Assembly (NCBI GenBank): GCA_905205085.1
Contig: CAJLCG010000023.1
Location: forward strand, 1 to 28,292
Length of the DNA stretch: 28,292 nt
DNA from: an uncultured Oscillospiraceae bacterium
Lineage (GTDB): Bacteria > Bacillota > Clostridia > Oscillospirales > Oscillospiraceae
Direction: 5' to 3'
Part shown: piece after piece, positions 7,101-14,772 of the stretch
Layout: every line of letters starts with the position of its first letter
Numbering within the stretch: position 1 is the stretch's first letter
The notes under the pieces: generated by a model
What the model was told of the DNA's origin: nothing
The model's database searches: none
What the model saw: only the letters and a program-made list of their open reading frames with translations
Program-made: the position numbers and the translations under genes

Positions 7101-7806
7101 GATGGGTGGAGAAGGTGGTGTGGCGGCAGTGGTCGGACCAGTAGGTGTCCACCACGCGGATCTCGGTGATGGTGGGGTCCCGCTTCTCCTGGTCCCGGAA
7201 GTAGGTCTGCAGGAACTTCAGGTCGTCCAGATCCATAGCCAGGCCAAGGCGGGAAAGGAGCTCCTCCAGAGCCTTCTCGTCCATGGCGATGAAGCCTTCC
7301 ACAGTGTCCACATGGTCGGGGGCGGCGTGGGTGCGCTCCAGGGTCTCGGGCTTGTCCATGGAAGCTTCCCGGCTCTCCACGGGGTTAATGAGGTACTTGC
7401 GGATCTTATCCAGGTCCCCTTCGCTGATGGTACCCATCAGCAGATACACCTTGGCGGTGGCGATGATGGGGCGGTCCACGCCGGACTGGAGCTGGATGCA
7501 CTGCTCACAGGAGTCGGCACGCTGGTCGTACTGGCCGGGCAGAGCCTCCACCGCCAGCACCTGGTGCTCCCCCTGGGGAGCGGGGAACTGCTCGTCATAG
7601 ATCACGTCCACCTGGGGCTCAGAGAACACCACGCTCTTGGCGGCCTCATAGACCTGGGGATCGATGCGGTCGGCATCATAGCGGTTCAGAATGCGAACCG
7701 ACTCCAGTCCCTGCACACCCAGCTGCTCCTGCAGCTGACGGCACAGGCCCTGGGCCTCCACGTCAAAGCCCGGTCTCTTCTCGGAATAACAGCGGTAAAC
7801 ACTCAT
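4126..7806 (-). CDS. purL: Phosphoribosylformylglycinamidine synthase, single-chain
   Basis: Catalyses step four of de novo purine synthesis in the cytosol: FGAR + ATP + glutamine to FGAM. The 1226-residue chain is the long clostridial form that fuses synthetase and glutaminase, in place of separate PurS, PurQ and PurL. The linker and FGAM-synthetase part carry the TYWSDHCRHTTF signature and FKNETHNHPTEIEPFGGAAT near residue 325. The GATase-1 part starts near 967 (IPVFPGTNCEYDTAKA), with the nucleophile Cys in GICNGFQ (about 1065) and the partner His/Glu in SHGEGRF (about 1133). I chose the ATG at 7806 because GGAGG sits 7 nt before it; the ATG at 7812 is only 1 nt from the Shine-Dalgarno. 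It is the last gene of an operon after pgeF and a lipoprotein, with a strong terminator following. No PurR box or purine riboswitch is visible nearby. Confidence 0.97.
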   Translation of the reverse strand: MSVYRCYSEKRPGFDVEAQGLCRQLQEQLGVQGLESVRILNRYDADRIDPQVYEAAKSVVFSEPQVDVIYDEQFPAPQGEHQVLAVEALPGQYDQRADSCEQCIQLQSGVDRPIIATAKVYLLMGTISEGDLDKIRKYLINPVESREASMDKPETLERTHAAPDHVDTVEGFIAMDEKALEELLSRLGLAMDLDDLKFLQTYFRDQEKRDPTITEIRVVDTYWSDHCRHTTFSTHLDEISIDDPEIRAAYERYLDARVEVYGEEKAAKRPRTLMDVATIGTKTLKKRGLLPELDESEEINACSIHVPAKVDGKEQDWLLMFKNETHNHPTEIEPFGGAATCIGGCIRDPLSGRVYVHQAMRFTGGGDPRVPFDQTIPGKLPQRKIAQTAAAGYSSYGNQIGLATGHVAEVYHEGYIAKRLECGAVVGAAPADHVRREVPAPGDVVILLGGRTGRDGIGGATGSSKSHNMKSLTTMASEVQKGNAPEERKIQRLFRNGEVTRLIKRCNDFGAGGVSVAIGELADGLEINLDAVRKKYEGLDGTELAISESQERMAVVVAPEDAEKFIAAAQSENLEAYQVAVVTESPRMVMHWKGQKIADLSREFLNTNGAVKHATLRVDKKDRTALAQASVHSLKEMAASLKSASRRGLTERFDGSIGASSVLMPFGGKTQRTPAQAMAALFPVEPGQETDQASVMAWGCDPDQLSVDPYAGAHNSVYTSMAKIVAAGADYKKAYLTLQEFFEKLRDEPQRWGKPFSALLGALDAQLELGAAAIGGKDSMSGSFLDKDVPPTLISFAIAPIQGQQVLSPEFKAADHPVYLFRSEDTKSAWEAFHALCEAGKVKAAWAVENGLAEAVMKMSFGNRIGFQAGMEDVEWYAPMVGAIVAELSEDINDPCAVRIGETNEAPFVALPGEAVSIDELQKLNDGVLESVYPTKAGSSEDVKAISWDKRSIAVCKHKVARPKAVIPVFPGTNCEYDTAKACLRAGIDPEIIVVRNLSTSLLSQSAQALEQAIRSAQMVVLPGGFSGGDEPEGSGKFIASFLRSPALTDAIHDLLKNRDGLMLGICNGFQALVKLGLVPFGEIREMDDSCPTLTYNLIGRHQSRYVTTRVASVNSPWMLKSNVGDLHTIPISHGEGRFVAPQSVLEQLIANGQVATQYVDLEGNPSMDIDINPNGSLEAIEGIFSPDGRVFGKMGHLERRGPLVGKNIPGEKHQPLFESGAEYFK

Positions 7807-7839
7807 GTCCATTCCTCCACACGAAATCCAATTTCTTTT

Positions 7840-9339
7840 TTATTTTACCGTCCACTGGGACAGATTGGAAAACACATTTCCCTGCACGGGGCTCAAATTC
7901 TCCACCCGGTCATACTGGGTGAGCACCGTCCCCTCCCGGAAGCAGATGGGGGCGATGGGGGCATTTTGATTTAAGTAACGCAGCAGGGTGGTCATCCGCT
8001 CCACCCGCTCGTCTCCCTGGGCCCGGCGCACATTGTCCAGCAGCCCTGGGATCGCCGCGTCGTTCCAGCCGCCGTAGTTCAGCTCCCCCTGAGGGGAAAT
8101 GAGGGACGTCAGATCAAAATCAGCGGTGAGATATACCTCCGCCAGATAAAGGTCAAACTGACCCCGCTCCAGCGCTTTCACATAGTCCTCCCAGGCCAGG
8201 CGCTCCACTGTCACCCGCAGGCCGGCCGATTCCAGGTCCTCCTCGATGCGGTTGGCCGCGGCGCTCTTGGCCATATCTTCAATGTTGACCAGAAGAGTCA
8301 GGGATTTCCCCTCCAGCCCCAGCGCCTTGAGGGCGGACAGATCATACTCCAGCTCCTGGGCCAGCTCTGCATCATACAGGGCGCTGTCCGGATGGACGGG
8401 CAGCGTGGCGGCCGTGGCGTGGCGGGCGTAGACGTTATCCGTCACATAGCTGCGGTCAATGGCCTTGGCAATGGCCTGACGCACCTCCGCTTTCTGGCAC
8501 ACCCCGTGGGCGGTCTGGAACCCCAGATAGATGAGCCCTGTGGTGTTATACTCCCACACCTCGTAGCTTCCCGAGTAGCCCAGCTCGTTGCTGCCGGTGA
8601 TATCCGCGTCGATGAGAGTGACCTCGCCGGAGTTGAATGCGGTGCCCACCTGCTCCTTCTGAGTCATGGTGGCCAGAGGGATCTGCTTGATGCTCAAGCT
8701 GTCCGCTCCCTGCCACCAGTCCTCCCGAGCATTGAGATAGAGCTTGCCGTTCTGCTCGGACAGAACATAGGGGCCTGTTCCCAGGGGGCGGCTGGAGCTG
8801 TCCAGGGCGATGGGGATATCCAGCAGCGCAGGCAGGGCCCCGTTGGGTACGGTGAGGGTAATGGTCACCTGATCGCCGGAGCCGGACACGCCGCTCACAT
8901 TGGCCAGCCGCTTGGCGTAGCGGGAGGCTGGGTCCTTGGCGGTCTGGAGCGCCTGGGCCACGATCTCTCCAGTCAACGGGGTTCCGTCGGAGAAGGTCAC
9001 CCCGGCGCGCAGCTGCAAGGTCCAGGTCAGGCCGTCCTCGCTGACGGTGTAGCTCTGACACAGCTGAGGCGTAGCGGTAAAGGTACTGTCCACCGTAAAC
9101 AGGCTCTCATACAGCAACGGGGCCAGAGTCAGATTGGCCTGGCTGGTGGACAGGGCCGGATGAAAGCTGTAGGCGGGGTAGGCCGCCAGGGTAAAAGGCT
9201 GGGTATTCTTCTCCTCCTGGGAAGAGGAGCTGCTGCTGGAGCTCTGGGAGCTGGAGGAGGAGCTGCTGCCCTCCCCGGTGTTCCCGCACCCGGCCAGCAG
9301 AAGAGCCAGCACCAGCAGCAGGATGCCAAATCGTCTCAT
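7840..9339 (-). CDS. Peptide/nickel-type ABC transporter substrate-binding lipoprotein
   Basis: A family 5 (OppA/DppA/NikA-like) extracellular solute-binding protein, 499 residues. Residues 1-17 are a lipoprotein signal peptide ending in the lipobox LLAGC with Cys18 as the lipidation site. A polyserine tether (about 25-42) leads to the ligand domain, which has the family landmarks APLLYESLFT, the SEDGLTWTLQLRAGVTFSDG motif and the hinge region EVRQAIAKAIDR. No permease or ATPase gene is near, so it is an orphan receptor or borrows another Opp system; its ligand is unknown. The start is the ATG at 9339 (AGAGG 5 nt upstream); a GTG at 9345 is too close. It sits 14 nt after pgeF and 33 nt before purL, so all three are probably co-transcribed. 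Confidence 0.92.
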   Translation of the reverse strand: MRRFGILLLVLALLLAGCGNTGEGSSSSSSSQSSSSSSSSQEEKNTQPFTLAAYPAYSFHPALSTSQANLTLAPLLYESLFTVDSTFTATPQLCQSYTVSEDGLTWTLQLRAGVTFSDGTPLTGEIVAQALQTAKDPASRYAKRLANVSGVSGSGDQVTITLTVPNGALPALLDIPIALDSSSRPLGTGPYVLSEQNGKLYLNAREDWWQGADSLSIKQIPLATMTQKEQVGTAFNSGEVTLIDADITGSNELGYSGSYEVWEYNTTGLIYLGFQTAHGVCQKAEVRQAIAKAIDRSYVTDNVYARHATAATLPVHPDSALYDAELAQELEYDLSALKALGLEGKSLTLLVNIEDMAKSAAANRIEEDLESAGLRVTVERLAWEDYVKALERGQFDLYLAEVYLTADFDLTSLISPQGELNYGGWNDAAIPGLLDNVRRAQGDERVERMTTLLRYLNQNAPIAPICFREGTVLTQYDRVENLSPVQGNVFSNLSQWTVK

Positions 9340-9353
9340 GTACACCTCTTAAG

Positions 9354-10169
9354 TCATTGGATCTGAATCACCGTGGCCAGACTGCCCCGGCGCACCCCCA
9401 GGCGGCGGTGAGACCAGAACAGGTCTCCCCGGCAGGCGGTGCACACTTGGCACACGGCAATGTGGTCGGGAGCCACTCCCGCGTCCATCAGCCAGCGGCG
9501 GTTGGCTCCCTTCAGATCCACGTGGTATTTCTCGCGGTTTTCCGGGATGGGATGGATAAATTCCTCCGCCCGCTCCCCCATGCCTTCCCGCAGCCCGTCG
9601 GGCACGTCGGCATGGGTTTCAAAGCAGCAGGTGGAGATTCCCGGTCCAATGGCCGCCAGGATATCCTCGCCTCGGCAGCCATAATCCTGTTTCATTCGCT
9701 CCACTCCCCGGGCGGCAATGCCCAGGGCGGTACCCCGCCAGCCCGCATGGACGGCGCAGGCCACCCGCTTGACCGGGTCGCACAGCAGCACAGGGATGCA
9801 GTCGGCGGTAAAAATACAAAGGCTCAAGCCCTTTTCTCCTGTGATCAGGCCGTCGGCCTCCGCCTTTCCGCCCTCGCCGGGGAAGGAGACCTGGTCTCCC
9901 CACCCTGCCTGACGGACAAGATCGGAGTGGACCTGATGGTTTTTCACCAACGTATCTGGATCGGCTCCGATGGCATGGCAGAAGCGGCGGAAGTTTTCAC
10001 TCACCCGCTCCGGCTCATCCCCCCGGCCTGCCCCCAGGTTCAAGCTGTCCCAGGGCTCGGGGGACACGCCCCCCACCCGGGTCGAAAAGCCGTGGGCAAA
10101 GCCAGCCTGCTCCATCTCATCACAGGAATAAAAAAGGACGCCATGGCGTTCCTTTCGAGTGATTTCCAC
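9354..10169 (-). CDS. pgeF: YfiH/YlmD-family purine nucleoside phosphorylase (laccase-domain protein, PgeF)
   Basis: A 271-residue protein of the DUF152/Cu-oxidase_4 family. Members are reported to cleave adenosine and other purine nucleosides with phosphate using a zinc site, and in E. coli the homologue is credited with peptidoglycan editing. The family metal ligands are present: His81 in NHQVHS, Cys124 in TADCIPVLLCDP and His141 in VHAGWRGT. Other signatures are FSTRVGGVS near the N-terminus, AIGPGISTCCFE, and the C-terminal FWSHRRLGVRRG. The start is GTG at 10169 with AGGAGG 7 nt upstream. It is the first gene of the operon with the lipoprotein and purL, which fits a purine role. The promoter lies at 10230-10258. 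Confidence 0.93.
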   Translation of the reverse strand: MEITRKERHGVLFYSCDEMEQAGFAHGFSTRVGGVSPEPWDSLNLGAGRGDEPERVSENFRRFCHAIGADPDTLVKNHQVHSDLVRQAGWGDQVSFPGEGGKAEADGLITGEKGLSLCIFTADCIPVLLCDPVKRVACAVHAGWRGTALGIAARGVERMKQDYGCRGEDILAAIGPGISTCCFETHADVPDGLREGMGERAEEFIHPIPENREKYHVDLKGANRRWLMDAGVAPDHIAVCQVCTACRGDLFWSHRRLGVRRGSLATVIQIQ

Positions 10170-10229
10170 AGCGTTTCCTCCTTACGGTCCATGGCGGCCA
10201 AAGCCGCCTTCCAGTTCCAATAGATTTTT

Positions 10230-10258
10230 ATTGTATCCCAAAACATCCCCGCTGACAA
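10230..10258 (-). promoter_or_regulatory. Promoter of the pgeF-lipoprotein-purL operon
   Basis: -35 TTGTCA (10253-10258), 17-bp spacer, -10 TACAAT (10230-10235), about 60 bp upstream of the pgeF GTG. The leader is short and shows no riboswitch-like fold. Confidence 0.85.
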
Positions 10259-10325
10259 CCCGTTACAAGGGAGAAATGTGCCCGTCTCCGGAACAAAAAT
10301 AGCCGCGGATATACCAAAGCTTCTT

Positions 10326-10670
10326 TCAGAGCAGAACAATCGTCACCCCGTTGTTGTGCCGCTCCAGGTCCGGGTCCTTGCGCAGAGCGCCGCAGCGGCG
10401 GAAAGCCGCCAGGGTAGCGGAGTTGAAGATGGAAAACTCCTCCCCCGGGATCACATCCCGGATCTCCCCCGCCCCCTTCATCTTCGCCAGGCGGCTGCGG
10501 GCCTGAACCCGAATCTTACCGCCCTTCCCCGAAGAGCCATAGCCGTGAATGATTTTCAGGGCGGTACAGCCCATGGAGCGGGTCCGGCGCAGCTCCAGAG
10601 CCAGCTGGCTCAGCGCGGTCTGAACAGTGGGCATGCCCAGCTCCAGATTGACCTCCCGCAGCTCAAGCAT
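10326..10670 (-). CDS. Small Smr (MutS2 C-terminal) domain protein
   Basis: A 114-residue protein made essentially of one Smr domain, the putative nuclease fold found at the end of MutS2 and in free-standing form. The N-terminal LELREVNLELGMPTVQTAL matches the usual LDLRG.t..eA opening loosely. The core ends in IIHGYGSSGKGGKIR (His42), corresponding to the HGxGxGxLr motif of the family, here with Ser-Gly-Lys-Gly-Gly insertions. The substrate is unknown; free-standing Smr proteins have been linked to DNA or RNA cleavage. The start ATG overlaps the end of the HdeD-like gene by 8 nt, so translation is coupled and this is the last gene of the operon. Confidence 0.8.
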   Translation of the reverse strand: MLELREVNLELGMPTVQTALSQLALELRRTRSMGCTALKIIHGYGSSGKGGKIRVQARSRLAKMKGAGEIRDVIPGEEFSIFNSATLAAFRRCGALRKDPDLERHNNGVTIVLL

Positions 10671-11226
10671 CCCAGTCTCCGTTGGTCTGGCGGAAGGCCT
10701 TGGTCAGGCGATGGATGAGCACCAGATCGCTCACTCCGTCAAACACCAGGGCGACCCCCAGGATGGTCATCAGCACCTCAGTGGCCCCAAAGGGATTGAG
10801 CAGAATCAAAATGCCCAGCACCAGGGTAAGGCCCGCCAGCAGCAGATCCATCCACCAGCGCTCCCAGCCCTGCCGCATGAGGCTCACCGCCCCCTGCAGG
10901 TCGATCACGCCGTGGAAGATCAAAATGGCGGCAAAAATAAACTGGATCAGTACGATGACCGAGGCCGGGTTGGTAAACAGCCACAGGCCCAGGGCGGTGA
11001 GGATCACTCCCGGCAGCAGAAACCATACCGGGAAGCCGGTCTCCCGCCGCTTGGACAGCCAGCCGAAGATATAGATCACTCCCGTCAGCACCAGAGCGCT
11101 GCCCAGCAGGGCACACAAAAGCTGAGCGGAGCGGTTGGGCACAAAGATGAGCAGTACCCCCATCAGAATGGTGACGATGGCGGCTACCATGCTGCTGCGC
11201 CGCTGCTCCCGTAAAATATTTCGCAT
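10663..11226 (-). CDS. HdeD-like (DUF308) integral membrane protein
   Basis: A 187-residue protein with six predicted membrane helices in three pairs (about residues 12-30, 36-56, 65-83, 88-108, 122-143 and 148-168), the HdeD/DUF308 architecture. The recurring GVLLIFVPNRSAQ, GLWLFTNPASV and GILILLNPFGA segments (hydrophobic helix then Asn/Pro turn) show the internal threefold repeat of the family. HdeD is linked to acid resistance in enterobacteria, but in Clostridia the function is unknown. AGAGAGG precedes the ATG. It begins 18 nt after the amidohydrolase stop and overlaps the Smr gene. Confidence 0.88.
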   Translation of the reverse strand: MRNILREQRRSSMVAAIVTILMGVLLIFVPNRSAQLLCALLGSALVLTGVIYIFGWLSKRRETGFPVWFLLPGVILTALGLWLFTNPASVIVLIQFIFAAILIFHGVIDLQGAVSLMRQGWERWWMDLLLAGLTLVLGILILLNPFGATEVLMTILGVALVFDGVSDLVLIHRLTKAFRQTNGDWDA

Positions 11227-11244
11227 GATGTTCCTCTCTTTCTC

Positions 11245-12831
11245 TTATCCCGGCCAGATAGTTCGGCCGTCCTTAATGGTCTCCAGCACCGGAATATCCC
11301 GCAGAGCCATGGGATCTGCGGACAAGGGGTCCTGCCCCAAAATCACAAAGTCCGCCGCTTTCCCAGCGGCCAGGGAGCCCTTCCGGTCCTCCTCAAAATA
11401 CTGGTAGGCGGCATAGACCGTTACCGCCTTTAATGCCTCCAGGGTGGAGATCCGCTCCTCCTCCCCCAGCAGACGGCCCGTCTTGGTGCGGCGGTTCACC
11501 GCACACCACACGGTCTCCAGCATGTTGGGCTGGATCACTGGGGCGTCCTGGTGGAAGGTGAAGGGAATCCCCAGAGCACAGGCCGTACCGGCGGGGCTGA
11601 TGTGCTCGGCCCGCTCCAGGCCGAAGTTTTTCACGTGGACCTCCCCCCAGTGGTACACATGGGCCACAAAGAAGGAGGGGATCATCCCCAGAGCCTTGAG
11701 CCGTGGCAGCTGGTCCCGTCCCACCAGCTGGGCGTGGATCATCACCGGCCGGCGCAGCCGCCGCCCCGTCTCTTGCTCCAGCCGCTCCATGACGGACAGG
11801 TACTGCTCCGCCGCCTGGTCGCCGTTGCAGTGGGCCAGGATCTGCACATCCCGCTCCAGGGCGCTTTTCAGCCGCCCATACACCTGCTCGTCGGTGAGGA
11901 CCGGATAGCCCCGGTAGTCGCTCTCCCCCTCATAGGGCTGGCGCATCCAGGCGGTGCGTCCCTGGGGAGAGCCGTCCAGGAAAATCTTGTCGCCCCCGAT
12001 TTTCACGTGGTCTTTATAGTGCCCGATCCGGTCACCAAACTGCTCCATGATCTTTTTGCAGTCCCGGGGATCGGCGTAGGCCACCACGTCCAACTTTAAA
12101 AGCTTCTGGGCCAGCATGGCCTGGTAGAGGGGGAGCATGGCGTCCATGAACATGCCCTCCTGCACTGTGGCGATGCCGTAGGAGGCATACCGGGCCTGAG
12201 CCCGGACCAGCGCGTCCATCAGGTCCTTCAGGTCGGGCATGGGCACCTTTTGCAGCAGGCCGAGGAAGGCGTTCTCCTCCATGTAGCCGGTGAGCCGCCC
12301 CTCATGATCCTTCTCCATCACGCCGCCCTGGGGGCAGGGAGTGTTCTTGTCCACCCCCAGCAGCTCCAGTGCCCGAGAATTAAATACCCCCACGTGGCCC
12401 GAGGCGTGCTGAATGACCACCGGGTGGTCGGGGCAGGCCCGGTCCAGCATCCACCGGTCGGGCGGGCACCCCTGCGCCAGATCGTTCTGGTCATAGCCGG
12501 TGCCCCGCACCCACTCTCCAGGCTGGAGGTGCTCCCGCTGCACAAAGTCGCCCAGCCGCTGGCAGAGCTCCTCCTGGTCGGCACACTCCCCCAGCTGGAC
12601 CTGGAGCAGGGAATTGGCGCAGGCCATAAAGTGGCTGTGGGGGTCCAGGAAGGCGGGCATCAGACACCGCCCCTCCAGGTCCACCTTCCGTGCCTGAGGG
12701 CCTGCCAGTTCCAGAGCCGTTTCCAACTGGCCCACATAGCGGATGACGCCGTCCTCTTCCACCAGGGCCTGGGCATACAGCGGCTCCTCCATGGTCAAGA
12801 TGGGGCCGCCAAAATAGACGCTTCGTGCCAT
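11245..12831 (-). CDS. YtcJ-like metal-dependent amidohydrolase
   Basis: A 528-residue member of amidohydrolase family 3 (YtcJ/NfdA group), cytosolic by the absence of a signal peptide. It has the typical N-terminal beta-sandwich (ARSVYFGGPILTM), then LDPHSHF as the first metal-binding His-x-His, a Lys/Asp-rich middle with KIFLDGSPQGRT, AHCNGDQAAEQY and MIHAQLV supplying further His ligands, FHQDAPVIQP with the catalytic Asp, and a C-terminal sandwich strand ADFVILGQDPL. The substrate cannot be told; relatives hydrolyse N-substituted formamides or other amides. The start is the ATG at 12831, with GAGG 7 nt upstream; an upstream in-frame methionine at 12873 lies beyond the promoter -10 and is discarded. 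It is the first gene of an operon with the HdeD-like and Smr genes. Confidence 0.9.
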   Translation of the reverse strand: MARSVYFGGPILTMEEPLYAQALVEEDGVIRYVGQLETALELAGPQARKVDLEGRCLMPAFLDPHSHFMACANSLLQVQLGECADQEELCQRLGDFVQREHLQPGEWVRGTGYDQNDLAQGCPPDRWMLDRACPDHPVVIQHASGHVGVFNSRALELLGVDKNTPCPQGGVMEKDHEGRLTGYMEENAFLGLLQKVPMPDLKDLMDALVRAQARYASYGIATVQEGMFMDAMLPLYQAMLAQKLLKLDVVAYADPRDCKKIMEQFGDRIGHYKDHVKIGGDKIFLDGSPQGRTAWMRQPYEGESDYRGYPVLTDEQVYGRLKSALERDVQILAHCNGDQAAEQYLSVMERLEQETGRRLRRPVMIHAQLVGRDQLPRLKALGMIPSFFVAHVYHWGEVHVKNFGLERAEHISPAGTACALGIPFTFHQDAPVIQPNMLETVWCAVNRRTKTGRLLGEEERISTLEALKAVTVYAAYQYFEEDRKGSLAAGKAADFVILGQDPLSADPMALRDIPVLETIKDGRTIWPG

Positions 12832-12863
12832 ACTTACACCTCGTTTTCTTCGTCTTTGGGGTG

Positions 12864-12892
12864 ATTGTATCATCCTTTTTCGCCCCCTTCAA
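12864..12892 (-). promoter_or_regulatory. Promoter of the amidohydrolase operon
   Basis: -35 TTGAAG (12887-12892), 17-bp spacer ending in TGA (partly extended -10), -10 TACAAT (12864-12869). The distance to the ATG is about 30 bp. Confidence 0.78.
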
Positions 12893-12951
12893 GGGCATAA
12901 ATGTGAACAGACGGTTCCGAATTAGTTTTCGCTTCCCAGCTCTCTCTATGC

Positions 12952-12982
12952 AAAAAGCGCCCGGCTTTTGCCGGACGCTTTT
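12952..12982 (-). terminator. Terminator of the cation symporter gene
   Basis: A stem AAAAGCG(T/C)CCGGC with one mismatched pair around a 4-nt loop, followed by five T on the minus strand, 5 bp after the symporter stop. Confidence 0.9.
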
Positions 12983-12986
12983 GTGT

Positions 12987-14177
12987 TTAAAGGACGTCTG
13001 TATTTTTGACCTCTTGGATGTTGTGCTTCTTTGCATAGCCGGTGAGCATCAGGGTGAGGGCGCCGTCGCCGGTGACGTTGCAGGCGGTGCCGAAGCTGTC
13101 CTGGAGGGCAAAGATGGTCATCATCAGGCCGGTGCCGGTGTTATCAAATCCCACCACACTGACAATGAGGCCCAAAGAGGCCATCACGGTACCGCCGGGC
13201 ACACCGGGGGCACCCACGGCGAAGATACCCAGCAGGAAGCAGAAGAGGACCATGGTGCCCAGAGAAGGCAGCTTGCCGTAGAGCACCTGGGACACGGTCA
13301 TCACAAAGAACACCTCGGTGAGCACCGAGCCACACAGGTGGATGTTGGCAAACAGGGGCACGCCGAAGTCCACCAGGTCCTGGCGCAGCACCTTGGACTT
13401 CTTGGCGCCCCGCAGCGCCACCGCCAGAGTGGCCGCGGAGGACATGGTGCCCACAGCGGTGAGGTAGGCGGGGCCATAGTGCCGCAGCACTTCCCAGGGA
13501 TTTTCCCCGGAATAGGCGCCGGCCAGACCGTACAGCACGGCCAGCCAGATATAGTGGCCCACCATGACAATGAGGATCACAATGAGGAAGACGGGCAGCT
13601 GCTTGGTGATGGAGCCCTGATAGGCCAGACCGGCGAAGGTGCCGGCAATGAAGAAGGGCAGGATGGGGATGATCACCCGGGTGACGATATCCAGCACGAT
13701 GCGCTGGAACTCCTCCAGCACATTGGTAATGGTATCCGCCTTAGCCCAGGTAGCCGCCAGACCCACCAGCACGGAGAACACCAGGGCGGACATGACGCTC
13801 ATGATGGGGTCAATGGACAGGGTGAACAGCAGCTCGGGAGTATCCCGCAGGCCCTCGGCCGCCGACTGGATGGACAGGTTGGGGATAATGGCAAAGCCCG
13901 CTCCCATGGACATCAGAGCCGCGCACACAGAAGAGCTGTACGCCAGCACCAGGGCCAGGCCCAGCATCCGGGAGGCATTGCTCTTCAAGCGGGTGATGGA
14001 GGGGGCAATAAATCCGATGATGATCAGGGGCACGCAGAAGTTAATCAGAGAACCCAGCAATTCTTTGATGGTGAGAATGACCTGTATCACGGTGGCATTG
14101 GCCACCAGGCCCACCACGATGCCCACGATCACGCCGACCAAGAGCCGGAAGGGCAGACTGCTCGTCAATTTTTTCAT
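12987..14177 (-). CDS. Dicarboxylate/amino-acid:cation symporter (DAACS family)
   Basis: A 396-residue inner-membrane secondary transporter of the GltP/DctA/SstT family, importing acidic amino acids, serine/threonine or C4-dicarboxylates with sodium or protons. About eight membrane helices and two re-entrant loops are expected; visible landmarks are VPLIIIGFIAP near the N-terminus, the serine-rich hairpin GTMSSAATLAVALRGA, the GAPGVPGGTVMASLG re-entrant segment, and DSFGTACNVTGDGALTLML in helix 8, which holds the conserved Asn and Asp of the binding site. The spelling is closer to SstT-like and uncharacterised clostridial members than to GltP; substrate choice is uncertain. The start is the ATG at 14177, with AGGAG 7 nt upstream; the open frame continues upstream to 14243 but without a ribosome site. 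It is monocistronic. Confidence 0.9.
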   Translation of the reverse strand: MKKLTSSLPFRLLVGVIVGIVVGLVANATVIQVILTIKELLGSLINFCVPLIIIGFIAPSITRLKSNASRMLGLALVLAYSSSVCAALMSMGAGFAIIPNLSIQSAAEGLRDTPELLFTLSIDPIMSVMSALVFSVLVGLAATWAKADTITNVLEEFQRIVLDIVTRVIIPILPFFIAGTFAGLAYQGSITKQLPVFLIVILIVMVGHYIWLAVLYGLAGAYSGENPWEVLRHYGPAYLTAVGTMSSAATLAVALRGAKKSKVLRQDLVDFGVPLFANIHLCGSVLTEVFFVMTVSQVLYGKLPSLGTMVLFCFLLGIFAVGAPGVPGGTVMASLGLIVSVVGFDNTGTGLMMTIFALQDSFGTACNVTGDGALTLMLTGYAKKHNIQEVKNTDVL

Positions 14178-14270
14178 ACCAACACTCCTATTCCCCAGTT
14201 TTTTCAGGCCGAAGCCTGGGGCACACCGCAGCCCGCGGGGCACACACTTCCCCCGTGCTGCATTGCACTT

Positions 14271-14299
14271 ATCATACCATATTCTCTTCCTCCTCTCAA
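14271..14299 (-). promoter_or_regulatory. Promoter of the cation symporter gene
   Basis: -35 TTGAGA (14294-14299), 17-bp spacer, extended -10 TGG-TATGAT (14271-14276), reading toward the symporter with a leader of about 90 nt. The 250-bp interval 14178-14424 holds no other gene. Confidence 0.82.
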
Positions 14300-14424
14300 G
14301 TGCGTAATCCTTCCACTGATCCGGCCTGTCTTAAATTTTACACACATTTGACCTCCAGCCGGTTGCACCCCCTCCATTGACAGGTATATGGTAAAAACCA
14401 GCAATTTATTTTTGGAGGCTGGTT

Positions 14425-14676
14425 ATGAAAGACCCCAATCTCAACCGCCTGCTCAGCCACGGGATCATTCTGCTCGGCTGTATTCTTTTTGGCGTCTCCT
14501 GTATTTGCTTTGGCACAGAGCCCCTGCACCCTCTCTCCCTGCTGGCGGGCGCGGTTCCCTTTGCCGGGCTTGTCTTTTCTTTTTTTGCCGTGCGCTGTCC
14601 CTACTGCGGGCATACCCTTCCACTGCGATGTCTCTGGACCTCCTACTGCCCCCACTGCGGAGAAAAGCTGGATTGA
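14425..14676 (+). CDS. Small membrane protein with a C-terminal zinc ribbon
   Basis: An 83-residue protein not matched to a named family. Two hydrophobic helices (about residues 12-29 and 36-55) are followed by a four-cysteine zinc-ribbon: Cys58-x2-Cys61 (CPYCGH) and Cys75-x2-Cys78 (CPHCGEKLD). The ribbon would face the cytosol if the helices form a hairpin. GGAGG lies 6 nt before the ATG, which supports it as a real gene. A TTGACA is present at 14377-14382, but the -10 that would go with it is weak. It stands alone on the plus strand between a minus-strand symporter and the tRNA-Leu gene. Function unknown. Confidence 0.75.
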   Translation: MKDPNLNRLLSHGIILLGCILFGVSCICFGTEPLHPLSLLAGAVPFAGLVFSFFAVRCPYCGHTLPLRCLWTSYCPHCGEKLD

Positions 14677-14707
14677 CCTCCGGAGCAAAAACTTTTTCAG
14701 AAACCCC

Positions 14708-14736
14708 TTGACATTCTTTTTCTGCTATGCTATTAT
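14708..14736 (+). promoter_or_regulatory. Promoter of tRNA-Leu
   Basis: -35 TTGACA (14708-14713), 17-bp spacer, -10 TATTAT (14731-14736), 36 bp before the mature tRNA 5' end. Confidence 0.88.
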
Positions 14737-14772
14737 AAATCCCGCGCTGAACAAAGCGCAGTTCCAACCCAC

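Noticed and set aside
4165..7974. A 1269-codon open frame on the plus strand opposite purL
   Set aside because: It is the antisense shadow of a GC-rich gene: the product is Gly/His/Leu/Val-rich with no family motif, and purL on the other strand is unambiguous.
12825..14351. A 508-codon plus-strand frame opposite the cation symporter
   Set aside because: Gln/His/Gly-rich shadow without motifs or ribosome site; the symporter is clear on the minus strand.
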